A DNA stretch of 64,000 bases from positions 451,136 to 515,135 of the forward strand of contig NZ_KE136481.1 of assembly GCF_000407185.1 (NCBI RefSeq). The letters are read 5' to 3'. The stretch is from Enterococcus malodoratus ATCC 43197 (GTDB lineage: Bacteria; Bacillota; Bacilli; Lactobacillales; Enterococcaceae). Shown one piece after another: positions 9,202-16,456 of the stretch (its first letter is position 1; each line of letters starts with the position of its first letter). The notes under the pieces were generated by a model. That model made no database searches, had not been told where the DNA came from, and saw nothing but the letters and a program-made list of their open reading frames with translations. The translations under genes were made by a program, and so were the position numbers.

Positions 9202-10154
9202 ATTTCCTCACCTACATATTCAGATAATTTTTCAAGATAATTAGTTACCCATCCTATTTTTTTCTCATTGGCAAGCTGATGTAATATACCCTTTTTAGCT
9301 AGTAAGTTATATTCAGGATTTGAGAGGAGAGTTGTTGAATCTAAATCTTCTATCCTTAAATAAGTTTGAAGCAATAAGTTTTGACCATTATCAGGTGATT
9401 TAAATATATTAAATTGTGTTCTCCACAGAGATAAGATTTTTATCTTCAAATTACTATATATTCTCAATCCTTCAACTTCATCTTTGCTTATACTTTCTTG
9501 CCTTGATATTTCTGCATTAAAAAAATCTATTTTATATTCGTTAGTATCAAAAATACCTGCACTTTCTAACATCTTCACAAAAATGAAATCATTATATTCA
9601 TCTTCAATTCCATCTAAATCATCATATATTATTTCATCAATGACTCGCTGTTTTTGAAGGGCTAATTCACTCGAAATTATTTTCAACTGATTCCTAATAT
9701 CCTCATCAAATTCACGTTCATAGATATCATATGATTTTAGTTGGTGAATAAGATAGGATCCATCACATAGTTCAATTTGTATACCAGTTAACTCACTTTG
9801 CTCGTGTTTCCATTTTGACCACCACAGCAAATCTTGTTGAGTTAGTATGCATGGCAAACAAAGTCTCCAATCTGTGATTTCATAATTTGTTGTGACAGTC
9901 TTAAATGATTCTTTTATCTGTTGGCGTTGAGAAGATCCTAATCCGTTTAAGAAAAATTTACATTGATACACTTTCTGAGGCTTTGGTAAATCTCCTACTA
10001 AAACATCTATACCCCCATCACCTCTTGAAACTTCTACTGATTTTGTAGTCGGACCATACATCGATTGAAATAAATTAGTACAAATTCTCTCAAAGATATC
10101 TCTTGCTCCAGGTTCTCCATGAACATCAACTAAGTATTCAAATCCACGTTCCAT
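9198..10154 (-). CDS. PD-(D/E)XK (Mrr-like) nuclease effector of ABC-three-component system
   Basis: 318 residues. The N-terminal ~130 residues look like a restriction-endonuclease fold, with an acidic residue in FERIC (E22), the strand motif GDGGIDVLVGD (D50) and QCK (Q64, K66), which together form the expected D...QxK catalytic set. The rest (about 150-318) is helical and is probably the C-terminal docking region found in ABC-3C effectors. Start ATG 10154 has GAGGG upstream. It is the first gene of the operon, so effector, middle component and ATPase are made from one message. The DNA-cutting role is inferred from the motif. The substrate and trigger are unknown. Confidence 0.82.
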   Translation of the reverse strand: MERGFEYLVDVHGEPGARDIFERICTNLFQSMYGPTTKSVEVSRGDGGIDVLVGDLPKPQKVYQCKFFLNGLGSSQRQQIKESFKTVTTNYEITDWRLCLPCILTQQDLLWWSKWKHEQSELTGIQIELCDGSYLIHQLKSYDIYEREFDEDIRNQLKIISSELALQKQRVIDEIIYDDLDGIEDEYNDFIFVKMLESAGIFDTNEYKIDFFNAEISRQESISKDEVEGLRIYSNLKIKILSLWRTQFNIFKSPDNGQNLLLQTYLRIEDLDSTTLLSNPEYNLLAKKGILHQLANEKKIGWVTNYLEKLSEYVGEEI

Positions 10155-10239
10155 ATTTATCCCTCGTTATCTGATTATAGAAATCATTACATACATTATG
10201 ATAACAAAGATAACACGTACTTAACAGATGTTTTTCTTC
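10155..10239 (-). promoter_or_regulatory. Leader of the ABC-3C operon with a possible weak promoter
   Basis: This is the only non-coding DNA upstream of the operon. On the minus strand TATAAT lies about 20 bp before the GAGGG ribosome binding site, but the best -35 match (TTATCA) is spaced 19 bp away. The promoter is plausible rather than clear. No strong terminator separates ardA from it, so read-through from the transfer operon is also possible. Confidence 0.35.
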
Positions 10240-10743
10240 TTAATTAGGATACTCAAAAACACCTCGACTCGTAACCAAATAGTTGCCTCCAATCTCCAAG
10301 TCTCGACCACACGCATCAAAATCAATATACGTCTTCAAGTGTTCTGGTACTTCTCCAAAATCACCATTTTCTACAATCAAGAAATATGCTACATCACTCA
10401 TATCATCGCAATCTGGATAATAGACAATATCATCCACATGCTCTACCATTTCTTCAAAAGAATTGAAGAAAGCATGTTGAATCTCAGAAGCAACTTCACC
10501 AATCGGCGTTCCTTCAAGCTCCTCCGCTAAGCCACACAAACGATTAATTTCCTCAATTGGTGTATACTCATCAATCTCAAAGGGCAACTCATAATCATGA
10601 ATTGCATATTCCTCATATTCGTCATTTATTCCAATTCGTTCTTTCACTTCATCAAAATTGACAGGTGGGGTAAACCACGCACCCACCAACTCACCTTCGT
10701 TATATTTCCCGAGATTCGCAATATAAACACGCATCTGTTCCAT
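10240..10743 (-). CDS. ardA: ArdA antirestriction protein (Tn916 ORF18)
   Basis: 167 residues, very acidic, beginning with the typical MRVYIANLGKYNEGELVGAWF signature seen just after residue 3. Family knowledge: ArdA mimics the shape and charge of about 42 bp of B-form DNA and blocks type I restriction-modification enzymes, protecting the incoming element on entry. ATG 10743 has AAGGAGG seven bases upstream; an alternative ATG lies three codons in. It sits 11 bp after the TcpD-like gene, as in Tn916-like elements. Its neighbour is a defence operon, so the element both evades and may impose restriction. Confidence 0.95.
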   Translation of the reverse strand: MEQMRVYIANLGKYNEGELVGAWFTPPVNFDEVKERIGINDEYEEYAIHDYELPFEIDEYTPIEEINRLCGLAEELEGTPIGEVASEIQHAFFNSFEEMVEHVDDIVYYPDCDDMSDVAYFLIVENGDFGEVPEHLKTYIDFDACGRDLEIGGNYLVTSRGVFEYPN

Positions 10744-10754
10744 ATAGATCCTCC

Positions 10755-10976
10755 TTAAGCCCCGACAATTCGGTTAAACAAATTGAGTAAGACATCCTTC
10801 ACTCCAGAAGCATTAAAGACCAACCCTACCGCAATCAAAGCGATCACCAAGAAGCCAATCAGTTTGGAAAACTCTCGCTTAAATCCTAAAAACAAACCAA
10901 TGACCACAATTGCCAGTAAGACTAAGGATTGGGCATTGGTTAAAAACCATTGATATAAATTTTGTCCGAAATTCAT
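10755..10976 (-). CDS. TcpD family small membrane conjugation protein
   Basis: 73 residues from ATG 10976, which has GGAAAG upstream; a longer reading to 11027 overlaps the gene before it and lacks a ribosome site. Two hydrophobic segments (about 14-33 and 38-55) follow a short N-terminus and end in LLNLFNRIVGA. Family knowledge: TcpD-like proteins are small two-helix membrane components encoded between the relaxase and ardA in Tn916-like and pCW3-like elements. It starts only 4 bp after the stop of the DUF3789 gene. Confidence 0.75.
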   Translation of the reverse strand: MNFGQNLYQWFLTNAQSLVLLAIVVIGLFLGFKREFSKLIGFLVIALIAVGLVFNASGVKDVLLNLFNRIVGA

Positions 10977-10980
10977 CTTG

Positions 10981-11100
10981 TCACTTTCCTTTCTTTTCCA
11001 TTGCTCGGTCCACCGCTGCACTTGCATTCATCAAGCACATCACAGTAACACCAAGCATACTGCCACCAAATACCAGTAAAATATCTTTTACAACTCCCAT
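10981..11100 (-). CDS. DUF3789-like single-pass small membrane protein
   Basis: A 39-residue frame from ATG 11100 to TGA 10981. The protein has one hydrophobic stretch containing GGSMLGVTVMCLM and a charged tail ending KKGK. Tiny proteins with this GGS..G...MC pattern are encoded at the same place in Tn916-like elements and are grouped as DUF3789. Function unknown. It lies between the relaxase (14 bp) and the TcpD-like gene (4 bp), so it belongs to the same transcript. Confidence 0.65.
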   Translation of the reverse strand: MGVVKDILLVFGGSMLGVTVMCLMNASAAVDRAMEKKGK

Positions 11101-11114
11101 CAAAATTCCTCATT

Positions 11115-12299
11115 TCATATAATCAAATTTTCAATTACCATACTTTGTTGCTCCAAAATCTTTTTGTGCCGGTCTGATAAGCGGGCATTCTGTACCATAT
11201 CCTGTATATAGGTTGTCTGATTCAAACGATCCAACTCCTTAGCCATTTTCCACGTAGGGGCAACTTGTCTACCTAGCCAATTCAAGGTTCGTTCAATGGT
11301 ATACGGTTTCGGTTCAGAAGTTAATTGAATCTCTTTCCGGTTCCGTCCAATAAAACGACCCCATTGTTCATTTAAGGGCCAATTGGTTCTCCGTTTTCCA
11401 TCTACTTTATCCGCAAATCGCAAATAACGATTGATAATGGAAAATGTGGTACTTTCAATACTACGACCTTTTAACAAATCTTGAATCGCATGATAGGCTC
11501 GGTCATTTTTCAGTCGAATCTCGAAACGATTTTTCGTTTTGGTCTGATCTAATGGAATTCCTAACTTGATATATTGTTCATAATCTTTTTCGTACAAACA
11601 GAAATAAACCTCACTCTTGAGGCTACCGATATATAAAGTATTGCCCATGCCATCCTTTTCATCAGCTTTCAACAGTTCCCCGGAACGGTAACTTTTAAAG
11701 GTACGAAACAAGGAGATACATTCTTCCTTCTGACATTTTTTCGTTAAATCAGGAATATCTAACAAACCAACTCGATCATTGATTGCCAAGTCTAAGCGTT
11801 TCATCACGCCACCAGCTTTTAGACAATCTTCGAAAAAGTCGTACCAGCTACGCTTTTGTGCGAGTAAAAAAGTTTCAAACTGCCGACAACCTCGCCCTTT
11901 TAATTCCAAAAGAACGCCCTTATCTTCTTCATGAGACAACATCACCACAATATCGCCCATGACGTATTGTTCTTGATAGGAGTAAAAGGCGTAATCTTCA
12001 TGAAGCATATACTCAAATTTCAAATGGAGAATTTCTTGAATAATTTTCCGTACATCCGTTGTGGGGAAACGAATCCTTACATAGTCAAACAGTAACGTCA
12101 AAGGCAAATCGGGATTGAAACTTTCCAGTTGGTCAAAAATTTTTCTCATGGTCTTTTCTGATGGTGTAAGTAGACCTGATTCAATCTTGTTGATATACTC
12201 TCGAGTCAAATTACATGCGACAGCTAATTTGTTCTGCGAAACCTTATAATCCTTACGCTTTTCTTTTAGCAGTTCCTTGCTTAAATTTCTTTTCGCCAA
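11115..12299 (-). CDS. mobT: MobT/Rep_trans-type relaxase (Tn916 ORF20)
   Basis: 394 residues. An N-terminal Cro/XRE helix-turn-helix (about 14-45, with the recognition helix LTREYINKIESG) precedes a replication-initiation-factor (Rep_trans) catalytic region. Family knowledge: Tn916 ORF20 and ICEBs1 NicK nick oriT, stay bound to the 5' end and also start rolling-circle replication of the excised circle. ATG 12299 has AGGAGG upstream. The oriT palindrome lies 126-149 bp upstream of the start codon, the usual arrangement. A 10-bp inverted repeat (12322-12350) sits between them. Confidence 0.92.
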   Translation of the reverse strand: MAKRNLSKELLKEKRKDYKVSQNKLAVACNLTREYINKIESGLLTPSEKTMRKIFDQLESFNPDLPLTLLFDYVRIRFPTTDVRKIIQEILHLKFEYMLHEDYAFYSYQEQYVMGDIVVMLSHEEDKGVLLELKGRGCRQFETFLLAQKRSWYDFFEDCLKAGGVMKRLDLAINDRVGLLDIPDLTKKCQKEECISLFRTFKSYRSGELLKADEKDGMGNTLYIGSLKSEVYFCLYEKDYEQYIKLGIPLDQTKTKNRFEIRLKNDRAYHAIQDLLKGRSIESTTFSIINRYLRFADKVDGKRRTNWPLNEQWGRFIGRNRKEIQLTSEPKPYTIERTLNWLGRQVAPTWKMAKELDRLNQTTYIQDMVQNARLSDRHKKILEQQSMVIENLII

Positions 12300-12321
12300 A
12301 TAATCACCTCCTAAAGCAAAA

Positions 12322-12350
12322 GTGTGAAGTAATTGACGAATACTTCACAC
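12322..12350. repeat. Perfect 10-bp inverted repeat upstream of mobT
   Basis: GTGTGAAGTA and TACTTCACAC are separated by 9 bp. The repeat sits 23 bp upstream of the relaxase start, on the oriT side. It could be an operator for the relaxase's own helix-turn-helix domain or an accessory hairpin of the transfer origin. It has no T-run on either side, so a terminator is less likely. Confidence 0.7.
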
Positions 12351-12424
12351 TGAATCAAATCGTTAATTTCCCTTGCTACACCAGTAATTATTAATAGCTA
12401 CTTGCTTATTTTTTGTGTTTTTGT

Positions 12425-12448
12425 ACCCCCCTGTTAGATACGGGGGGT
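12425..12448. other. Origin of transfer (oriT), Tn916/ICEBs1 type
   Basis: ACCCCCC and GGGGGGT are separated by the 10-bp spacer TGTTAGATAC. This matches the G/C-run inverted repeat with a central 'TAACA/TGTTA' that marks oriT of Tn916 and ICEBs1 (established knowledge). It lies upstream of the cognate MobT relaxase. In Tn916 oriT lies directly between the coupling-protein gene and the relaxase gene; here about 4 kb of cargo separates it from tcpA. The nick is expected in or beside the repeat but cannot be placed exactly by eye. Confidence 0.85.
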
Positions 12449-12557
12449 GAGACATCATGGCCGGCTGGCGCCGTCCATGAACAGGCACAGCACCACGGAG
12501 GATTTCTGCTTCGCAAATCCTCCGCGGTCAGCGCCTATCAGTTGGTTTATTTGGCGG
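12449..12557. other. GC-rich hairpin region next to oriT
   Basis: This stretch is far richer in GC than its surroundings. It holds a perfect 9-bp stem, GGAGGATTT (12497-12505) with AAATCCTCC (12515-12523), and a shorter self-complementary GCCGGC/GGCGCC block. Two overlapping plus-strand reading frames here have no ribosome site and look spurious. Likely roles are accessory oriT structure or a single-strand origin, as described for Tn916; which one is not decidable by eye. Confidence 0.5.
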
Positions 12558-12848
12558 TTACTCCTCGGCAATGCCCCCAATTTCCAACTCTGCCTTAATC
12601 TCAAACAAGTCTTGACGGATATTCGATTCTTTTGCATGATCCGCAATCCGTTCCAATTCACTGATGACTTGATTCAGCTCAATTCGAGCATCGGTTTCCT
12701 CGTCCATTACATATGAATCACCAGGGACTTTCACCCCATTTTTGCAAATATCAAAATTGAGCCGGCGTAATTCTTCTTCTAGTTCTGAATCTGACTGAAT
12801 CTTACCAATCACCCAGTAGATTTCTCCAATCAACTCATCATAAATCAT
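12558..12848 (-). CDS. Small acidic protein of unknown function, coupled to the methylase
   Basis: 96 residues, acidic and helical, no membrane segment or Cys/His motif. Its start overlaps the end of the cytosine methylase gene by 11 bp, so the two are probably translated together. Placement between the methylase and oriT could mean a partner of the methylase or a leftover transfer-region gene. I do not recognise the family. Confidence 0.6.
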   Translation of the reverse strand: MIYDELIGEIYWVIGKIQSDSELEEELRRLNFDICKNGVKVPGDSYVMDEETDARIELNQVISELERIADHAKESNIRQDLFEIKAELEIGGIAEE

Positions 12849-13980
12849 GCCTATCCACCTCCTTTAATCTTCTGCCAATATCAAAAATGACCGGAACTGT
12901 CACAGAGTTTCCGGCCTGTTTGTACAATTGACTATCTGAATTGACTTGAGCTGCCCGATCAAAAGCACAGTCTGGAAAGCCCTGAAGCCGCCAGCACTCT
13001 CTAGGTGTTAGCTTCCGAATCTGATACTGATTTGTGACGACTGCTTGTTGGTCTCCTGTTAATAAGGTATGCACACTTTGTTTTCCCAGACGTCCTCGGC
13101 GACTTGTGGAATTAGGAAAAGCCAGGTTCACACTGTCCCCTGGCTTCACCTCTTGATATTCTGTTTTATTTTTTCGAATCATGATCTTCGTTCCACCTTG
13201 TTTCGTTGACAAAGTGGGAGCTGTTCCGGTCACCTCGTAAACCCGATTACCTTGTTCAAAATTTCCCGGCAACATACCGGCTACTGAAATCCCCTCATTT
13301 ACCGGCAATGCGATTTTGATTCCTTCATCGCCTGTTAAGGTTGGTGCTACACCATCTGAACCATAGACTTGGCCCCCCATTCCACGATTGGAAGGATTGA
13401 TATTTACTAAGTTTCTGATGTTTTGATCAGATGTTGGAGACGATCCAATGATAGGAAATACCTGTTCGGTACATGCGTCTCGAGAATGTCCGATAAGGAA
13501 GACCCGCTCGCGACTTTGGGGAACGTAGGCCTTTGAGTTAAACACCTGCCATTCCACATCATACCCCAATCCATCCAGCGTTCGGAGGATCGTCTCGAAC
13601 GTAGCCCCTCCTTCGTGATTGAGCAACCCTCGGACGTTCTCAAGGAATAGAAACTTAGGTTGGAGAAGAGCGGCGAACCGAGCGATTTCAAAGAATAAAG
13701 TACCTCGAGTATCGGAAAATCCTTGCCGCTTTCCCGCAATTGAAAAAGCTTGGCACGGAAATCCGCCGCAAAGGATGTCCACTGGTCCGAGGGATTGAAT
13801 AAACTCATCTGATATACTTGTGATGTCATGCATTTCCACCTCCTCTCTAGTATCATGAATTGCCTTATAACTACGCCTAGCAAATTCATCAATTTCACAA
13901 AAGCCGATACAGTGATGGCCCGCTTGTTCCATACCTAAGCGAAAACCACCAATCCCGGCAAATAAATCTAAAAATGTCAT
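12838..13980 (-). CDS. dcm: DNA (cytosine-5) methyltransferase, apparently orphan
   Basis: 380 residues with the ordered C5-methylase motifs: I DLFAGIGGF (about 5-13), IV GGFPCQAFS with the catalytic Cys76, VI FLENVRG (113-118), VIII QSRERVFLIG (155-164), IX KLTPRECWRLQGFPD and X QAGNSVTVPV near the end. A variable target-recognition region lies between VIII and IX (about 170-330) and contains repeated TAPTL-type segments. The recognition sequence cannot be read from the protein. No restriction enzyme gene lies beside it, so it is likely self-protection of the element against host restriction. It is followed by a translationally overlapping small gene. Confidence 0.93.
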   Translation of the reverse strand: MTFLDLFAGIGGFRLGMEQAGHHCIGFCEIDEFARRSYKAIHDTREEVEMHDITSISDEFIQSLGPVDILCGGFPCQAFSIAGKRQGFSDTRGTLFFEIARFAALLQPKFLFLENVRGLLNHEGGATFETILRTLDGLGYDVEWQVFNSKAYVPQSRERVFLIGHSRDACTEQVFPIIGSSPTSDQNIRNLVNINPSNRGMGGQVYGSDGVAPTLTGDEGIKIALPVNEGISVAGMLPGNFEQGNRVYEVTGTAPTLSTKQGGTKIMIRKNKTEYQEVKPGDSVNLAFPNSTSRRGRLGKQSVHTLLTGDQQAVVTNQYQIRKLTPRECWRLQGFPDCAFDRAAQVNSDSQLYKQAGNSVTVPVIFDIGRRLKEVDRHDL

Positions 13981-14000
13981 AAATCACCTCATTCATTGCA

Positions 14001-14036
14001 AAGAAAAAAGCCAAGAACATTTTTTGCTCTTGGCTA
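14001..14036 (-). terminator. Terminator of the trxB-trxA operon
   Basis: The stem AGCCAAGA (14009-14016) / TCTTGGCT (14028-14035) is followed on the minus strand by a T-rich tract (the A-run at 14001-14008). It lies 57 bp after the trxA stop and before the methylase start, so it separates the redox cargo from the methylase. Confidence 0.75.
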
Positions 14037-14092
14037 CTAGGCTATTCACTTTGTCACATTTTCTATCCAAATATAATTAATTTTTTTGCTAA

Positions 14093-14401
14093 TTAAGCAA
14101 ACTCATTCAATATTTTTGCTAAAGTTTCTTTGTCATGTACGCCAACAAGCTTGTCAACAACCCGACCGTCTTTTTTTATCATTAATGTTGGAATACTCAT
14201 CACACCAAATTCACTAGCCGTAACTGGATTATCATCCACATTCAATTTAAAAATTGATACCTTATCACCCATCTCAGCTTCTAATTCATCCAAAATAGGA
14301 GCCTGCATTTTACATGGACCACACCATGGAGCCCAAAAATCGATTAATGCTAATCCCTGACTTGTTTCTTCTTTAAATTGTTGATCATTAATTTTTTTCA
14401 T
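14093..14401 (-). CDS. trxA: Thioredoxin
   Basis: 102 residues from ATG 14401, which has AGGTGAAGAA upstream; a longer frame to 14422 overlaps trxB and has no ribosome site. The active site WAPWCGPCK is near residues 25-33 and the cis-proline segment MSIPTLMI follows, so it is a complete canonical thioredoxin. It reduces protein disulfides in the cytoplasm using electrons from the reductase encoded directly upstream. It is a cargo gene of the conjugative element and presumably adds to chromosomal thioredoxins. Likely co-transcribed with trxB under the ArsR-rhodanese regulator. Confidence 0.95.
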   Translation of the reverse strand: MKKINDQQFKEETSQGLALIDFWAPWCGPCKMQAPILDELEAEMGDKVSIFKLNVDDNPVTASEFGVMSIPTLMIKKDGRVVDKLVGVHDKETLAKILNEFA

Positions 14402-14414
14402 TTCTTCACCTATT

Positions 14415-15344
14415 CTATACATTTATTTTTGAGTTTTCTTCAATATATTTATATGCCTCTTGACCTGCAATACTTCCATCACCTACAGCTGTTGTAACTT
14501 GACGTAATACTTTTTCCCTCACATCTCCAATAGCATAAATACCAGGAATGGTAGTCCGCATTCTCTCATCCGTTCTGATCCATCCATTATCATTTACAAT
14601 TCCTAAGCTTGTAAATGGTTGGGTAATAGGATCTAAACCGACATAAATAAATACTCCGTCAGCAGTAATTTCTTTCGACTGATCGTTTTTTGGATTTTTT
14701 AACTGAACTGAGGTCACTTTCATTTGGTTTCCCTTAATTTCCTCAATTACAGCATTCCATTCAAAAGAAATTTTTTCGTTATTAAAAGCACGTTCTTGAA
14801 GTATTTTTTGTGCCCTTAAGGTATCTCTTCGATGGACAATTGTTACCTTAGAGGCAAATTGTGTTAGGTAAATAGCTTCCTCCACCGCAGAGTCTCCACC
14901 ACCAACTACTAATAGTTCTTTATTTCTAAAGAACGCGCCGTCACATACCGCACAATACGATACACCCATTCCTGAATAAGAATCTTCACCTTTTACTCCA
15001 AGCATTTTATGAACTGCGCCTGTGGCAATGATTATCGTTCTGGCTTGATACATTTCATTTAAGCCATTAATAATTTTTATACTGCCACCATTCTCAATTT
15101 TCTCAACAGTATCATGCTTTAACTCGACACCAAATTTTTCTGTACCAGCAAGCATCTTCATGGATAAATCTGGTCCTAGAATAGATTCAAATCCTGGATA
15201 GTTCTCAATCTCTGCAGTATTGTTCATTTGTCCTCCAGGAAGCCCCTTTTCTAACATCAACACTGAAAGATTTGAACGTGCTGCATATAAAGCAGCGGTC
15301 ATACCTCCGGGTCCTGCCCCAATTATTACTACATCATAGATCAT
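14415..15344 (-). CDS. trxB: Thioredoxin-disulfide reductase
   Basis: 309 residues, standard length. FAD motif GAGPGG (10-14), redox-active CAVC (131-134), NADPH motif GGGDSAVEEA (148-157) and the C-terminal GIYAIGDV FAD-binding segment are all present. NADPH-dependent reduction of thioredoxin. ATG 15344 has AGGAGG upstream. trxA starts 13 bp after this stop, so the pair is an operon. The promoter at 15486-15514 carries a palindrome matching that upstream of the ArsR-rhodanese gene. As a second, mobile copy it may serve oxidative or sulfane-sulfur stress; this is inference from context. Confidence 0.95.
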   Translation of the reverse strand: MIYDVVIIGAGPGGMTAALYAARSNLSVLMLEKGLPGGQMNNTAEIENYPGFESILGPDLSMKMLAGTEKFGVELKHDTVEKIENGGSIKIINGLNEMYQARTIIIATGAVHKMLGVKGEDSYSGMGVSYCAVCDGAFFRNKELLVVGGGDSAVEEAIYLTQFASKVTIVHRRDTLRAQKILQERAFNNEKISFEWNAVIEEIKGNQMKVTSVQLKNPKNDQSKEITADGVFIYVGLDPITQPFTSLGIVNDNGWIRTDERMRTTIPGIYAIGDVREKVLRQVTTAVGDGSIAGQEAYKYIEENSKINV

Positions 15345-15404
15345 AGGTAACCTCCTTTAAAAATTTATCACTTTAGATTCTAATTTAATCATGATTTTTT
15401 GTTC

Positions 15405-15434
15405 CTACGTTATCACGATTACATCTAATTCCAT
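15405..15434 (-). CDS. Possible 9-residue leader peptide ahead of trxB
   Basis: The minus strand reads GGAGG, 6 bp, then ATG 15434 and a nine-codon frame (MELDVIVIT) ending TAG 15405. The ribosome site is as strong as that of trxB. It lies inside the trxB mRNA leader, 60 bp before trxB. It could be a regulatory leader or a chance match; no codon bias points to a mechanism. Confidence 0.3.
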   Translation of the reverse strand: MELDVIVIT

Positions 15435-15466
15435 TTACATTCCTCCACAATTTCTAATTCAAAACC

Positions 15467-15514
15467 TATTCAACTAACGAGTTGAATACTAACATAAATA
15501 TATTTCTCTGGCAA
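15467..15514 (-). promoter_or_regulatory. trxB-trxA promoter with overlapping palindromic operator
   Basis: Minus strand: -35 TTGCCA (15509-15514), 17-bp spacer, -10 TAGTAT (15486-15491). The palindrome TATTCAAC-N6-GTTGAATA (15467-15488) overlaps the -10 end and the start region, so a bound protein would block transcription. A near-identical site lies in the same position at the ArsR-rhodanese promoter. Confidence 0.75.
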
Positions 15515-15529
15515 AATATTTGTATCAAG

Positions 15530-15558
15530 AAAAAAACCGCCTAATTAATAGGCAGTTT
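15530..15558 (-). terminator. Terminator of the ArsR-rhodanese gene
   Basis: Stem GCCTA (15539-15543) / TAGGC (15549-15553), extended by AA.C/G.TT pairs, followed on the minus strand by T-rich DNA. It separates the regulator from the trx promoter that lies just beyond. Confidence 0.65.
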
Positions 15559-15571
15559 CAATTTCTTTCTA

Positions 15572-16219
15572 TCAATGAGAGATATGATGTAAATTCCAAT
15601 CATTTACACTTTCGCTAAGTCGAACAGCCTGTCGACCATGTTTTTCTAAAATCGCAATTGCCTCTTTTGCCATCAAGCAATGCGGCCCACGGCAGTAAGC
15701 AACGATTTCTTTATCTTTCGGTAAGTGATTAATCATACTTTCCAACTCTTGCACAGGCATCGAAATAGCACCAGGAATATGGGCAGTTAAGTATTCCTCT
15801 GAAGGTCTTACATCAATCAGTACAACCTCTTTTGCCTGAATCTTTTCTTCTAAATCTTCAATCGTCAAAATGTAATCGTCTTCTTTAGGATTTTCAAAAT
15901 TTTGCTTAATCACATTTCGCTTAACAAGCTGATCTTGGGCGGTTTCAAAAAAGAGCGTCAACATATTCTCAATGTTCACATCAAAAACTTGATAATAAAT
16001 ATAATTTTTATATTTTTGATTTTTAACTAAGTGAGCTTTCAAAAGGGTCTGTAAATGTTTGGAGACATTCGCAACAGATAAATCAGTATCTTTTGCAATA
16101 TTCTCAACTGTTTTTGGAGATTGCATAAGAAGGCTCATGATTTCCAAACGATTTGAATTAGCTAAAGCTTTCCCCATCAAAGAATATTGTTCAAATAACT
16201 CTTTATTAGTGTGATTCAT
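15572..16219 (-). CDS. ArsR-family repressor fused to a rhodanese domain
   Basis: 215 residues. The N-terminal winged helix (about 10-100; recognition helix in LSVANVSKHLQTL) is of the ArsR type but has no cysteine, so it lacks the usual metal site. The C-terminal rhodanese domain (about 118-210) carries the active-site loop CRGPHC with Cys176 and Cys181, the only cysteines. Family knowledge: rhodanese cysteines accept sulfane sulfur, so persulfide or thiol oxidation is the likely signal; the exact ligand is inference. It probably represses itself and trxB-trxA through matching palindromes at both promoters. Confidence 0.85.
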   Translation of the reverse strand: MNHTNKELFEQYSLMGKALANSNRLEIMSLLMQSPKTVENIAKDTDLSVANVSKHLQTLLKAHLVKNQKYKNYIYYQVFDVNIENMLTLFFETAQDQLVKRNVIKQNFENPKEDDYILTIEDLEEKIQAKEVVLIDVRPSEEYLTAHIPGAISMPVQELESMINHLPKDKEIVAYCRGPHCLMAKEAIAILEKHGRQAVRLSESVNDWNLHHISH

Positions 16220-16262
16220 CTCAATTTTTCTCCTTTAAGATTTTCAATCTCTTCTACTAAAA

Positions 16263-16311
16263 TAGTTCAATTAATAAGTTGAATAGTATCCATTTAATCA
16301 CGTATTGTCAA
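16263..16311 (-). promoter_or_regulatory. Promoter and operator of the ArsR-rhodanese gene
   Basis: Minus strand: -35 TTGACA (16306-16311), 17-bp spacer, -10 TACTAT (16283-16288). The imperfect palindrome TATTCAAC-N6-ATTGAACTA (16263-16285) overlaps the -10, in the same register as at the trx promoter. This is consistent with autorepression. Confidence 0.78.
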
Positions 16312-16456
16312 TTGCTTTGAGTTTTTTACTTTCAATACTGTTCTCCTGTTTGACATAAATTTATATCTTGTTTTCTAGAAATTCATGATATTTACCTTAT
16401 CTCTAAAAATAGATTAAGAAAATAAAACAGATTAAATGTCGGTTTGTATTTTAGCG

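Noticed and set aside
12413-12716. Two overlapping plus-strand reading frames across oriT
   Set aside because: No ribosome site, opposite to the operon, and they run through hairpins and the end of a minus-strand gene.
12838-13980. A restriction-modification pair around the cytosine methylase
   Set aside because: No endonuclease-like gene adjoins it; the nuclease motif protein at 9.2-10.2 kb belongs to the ABC-3C operon.
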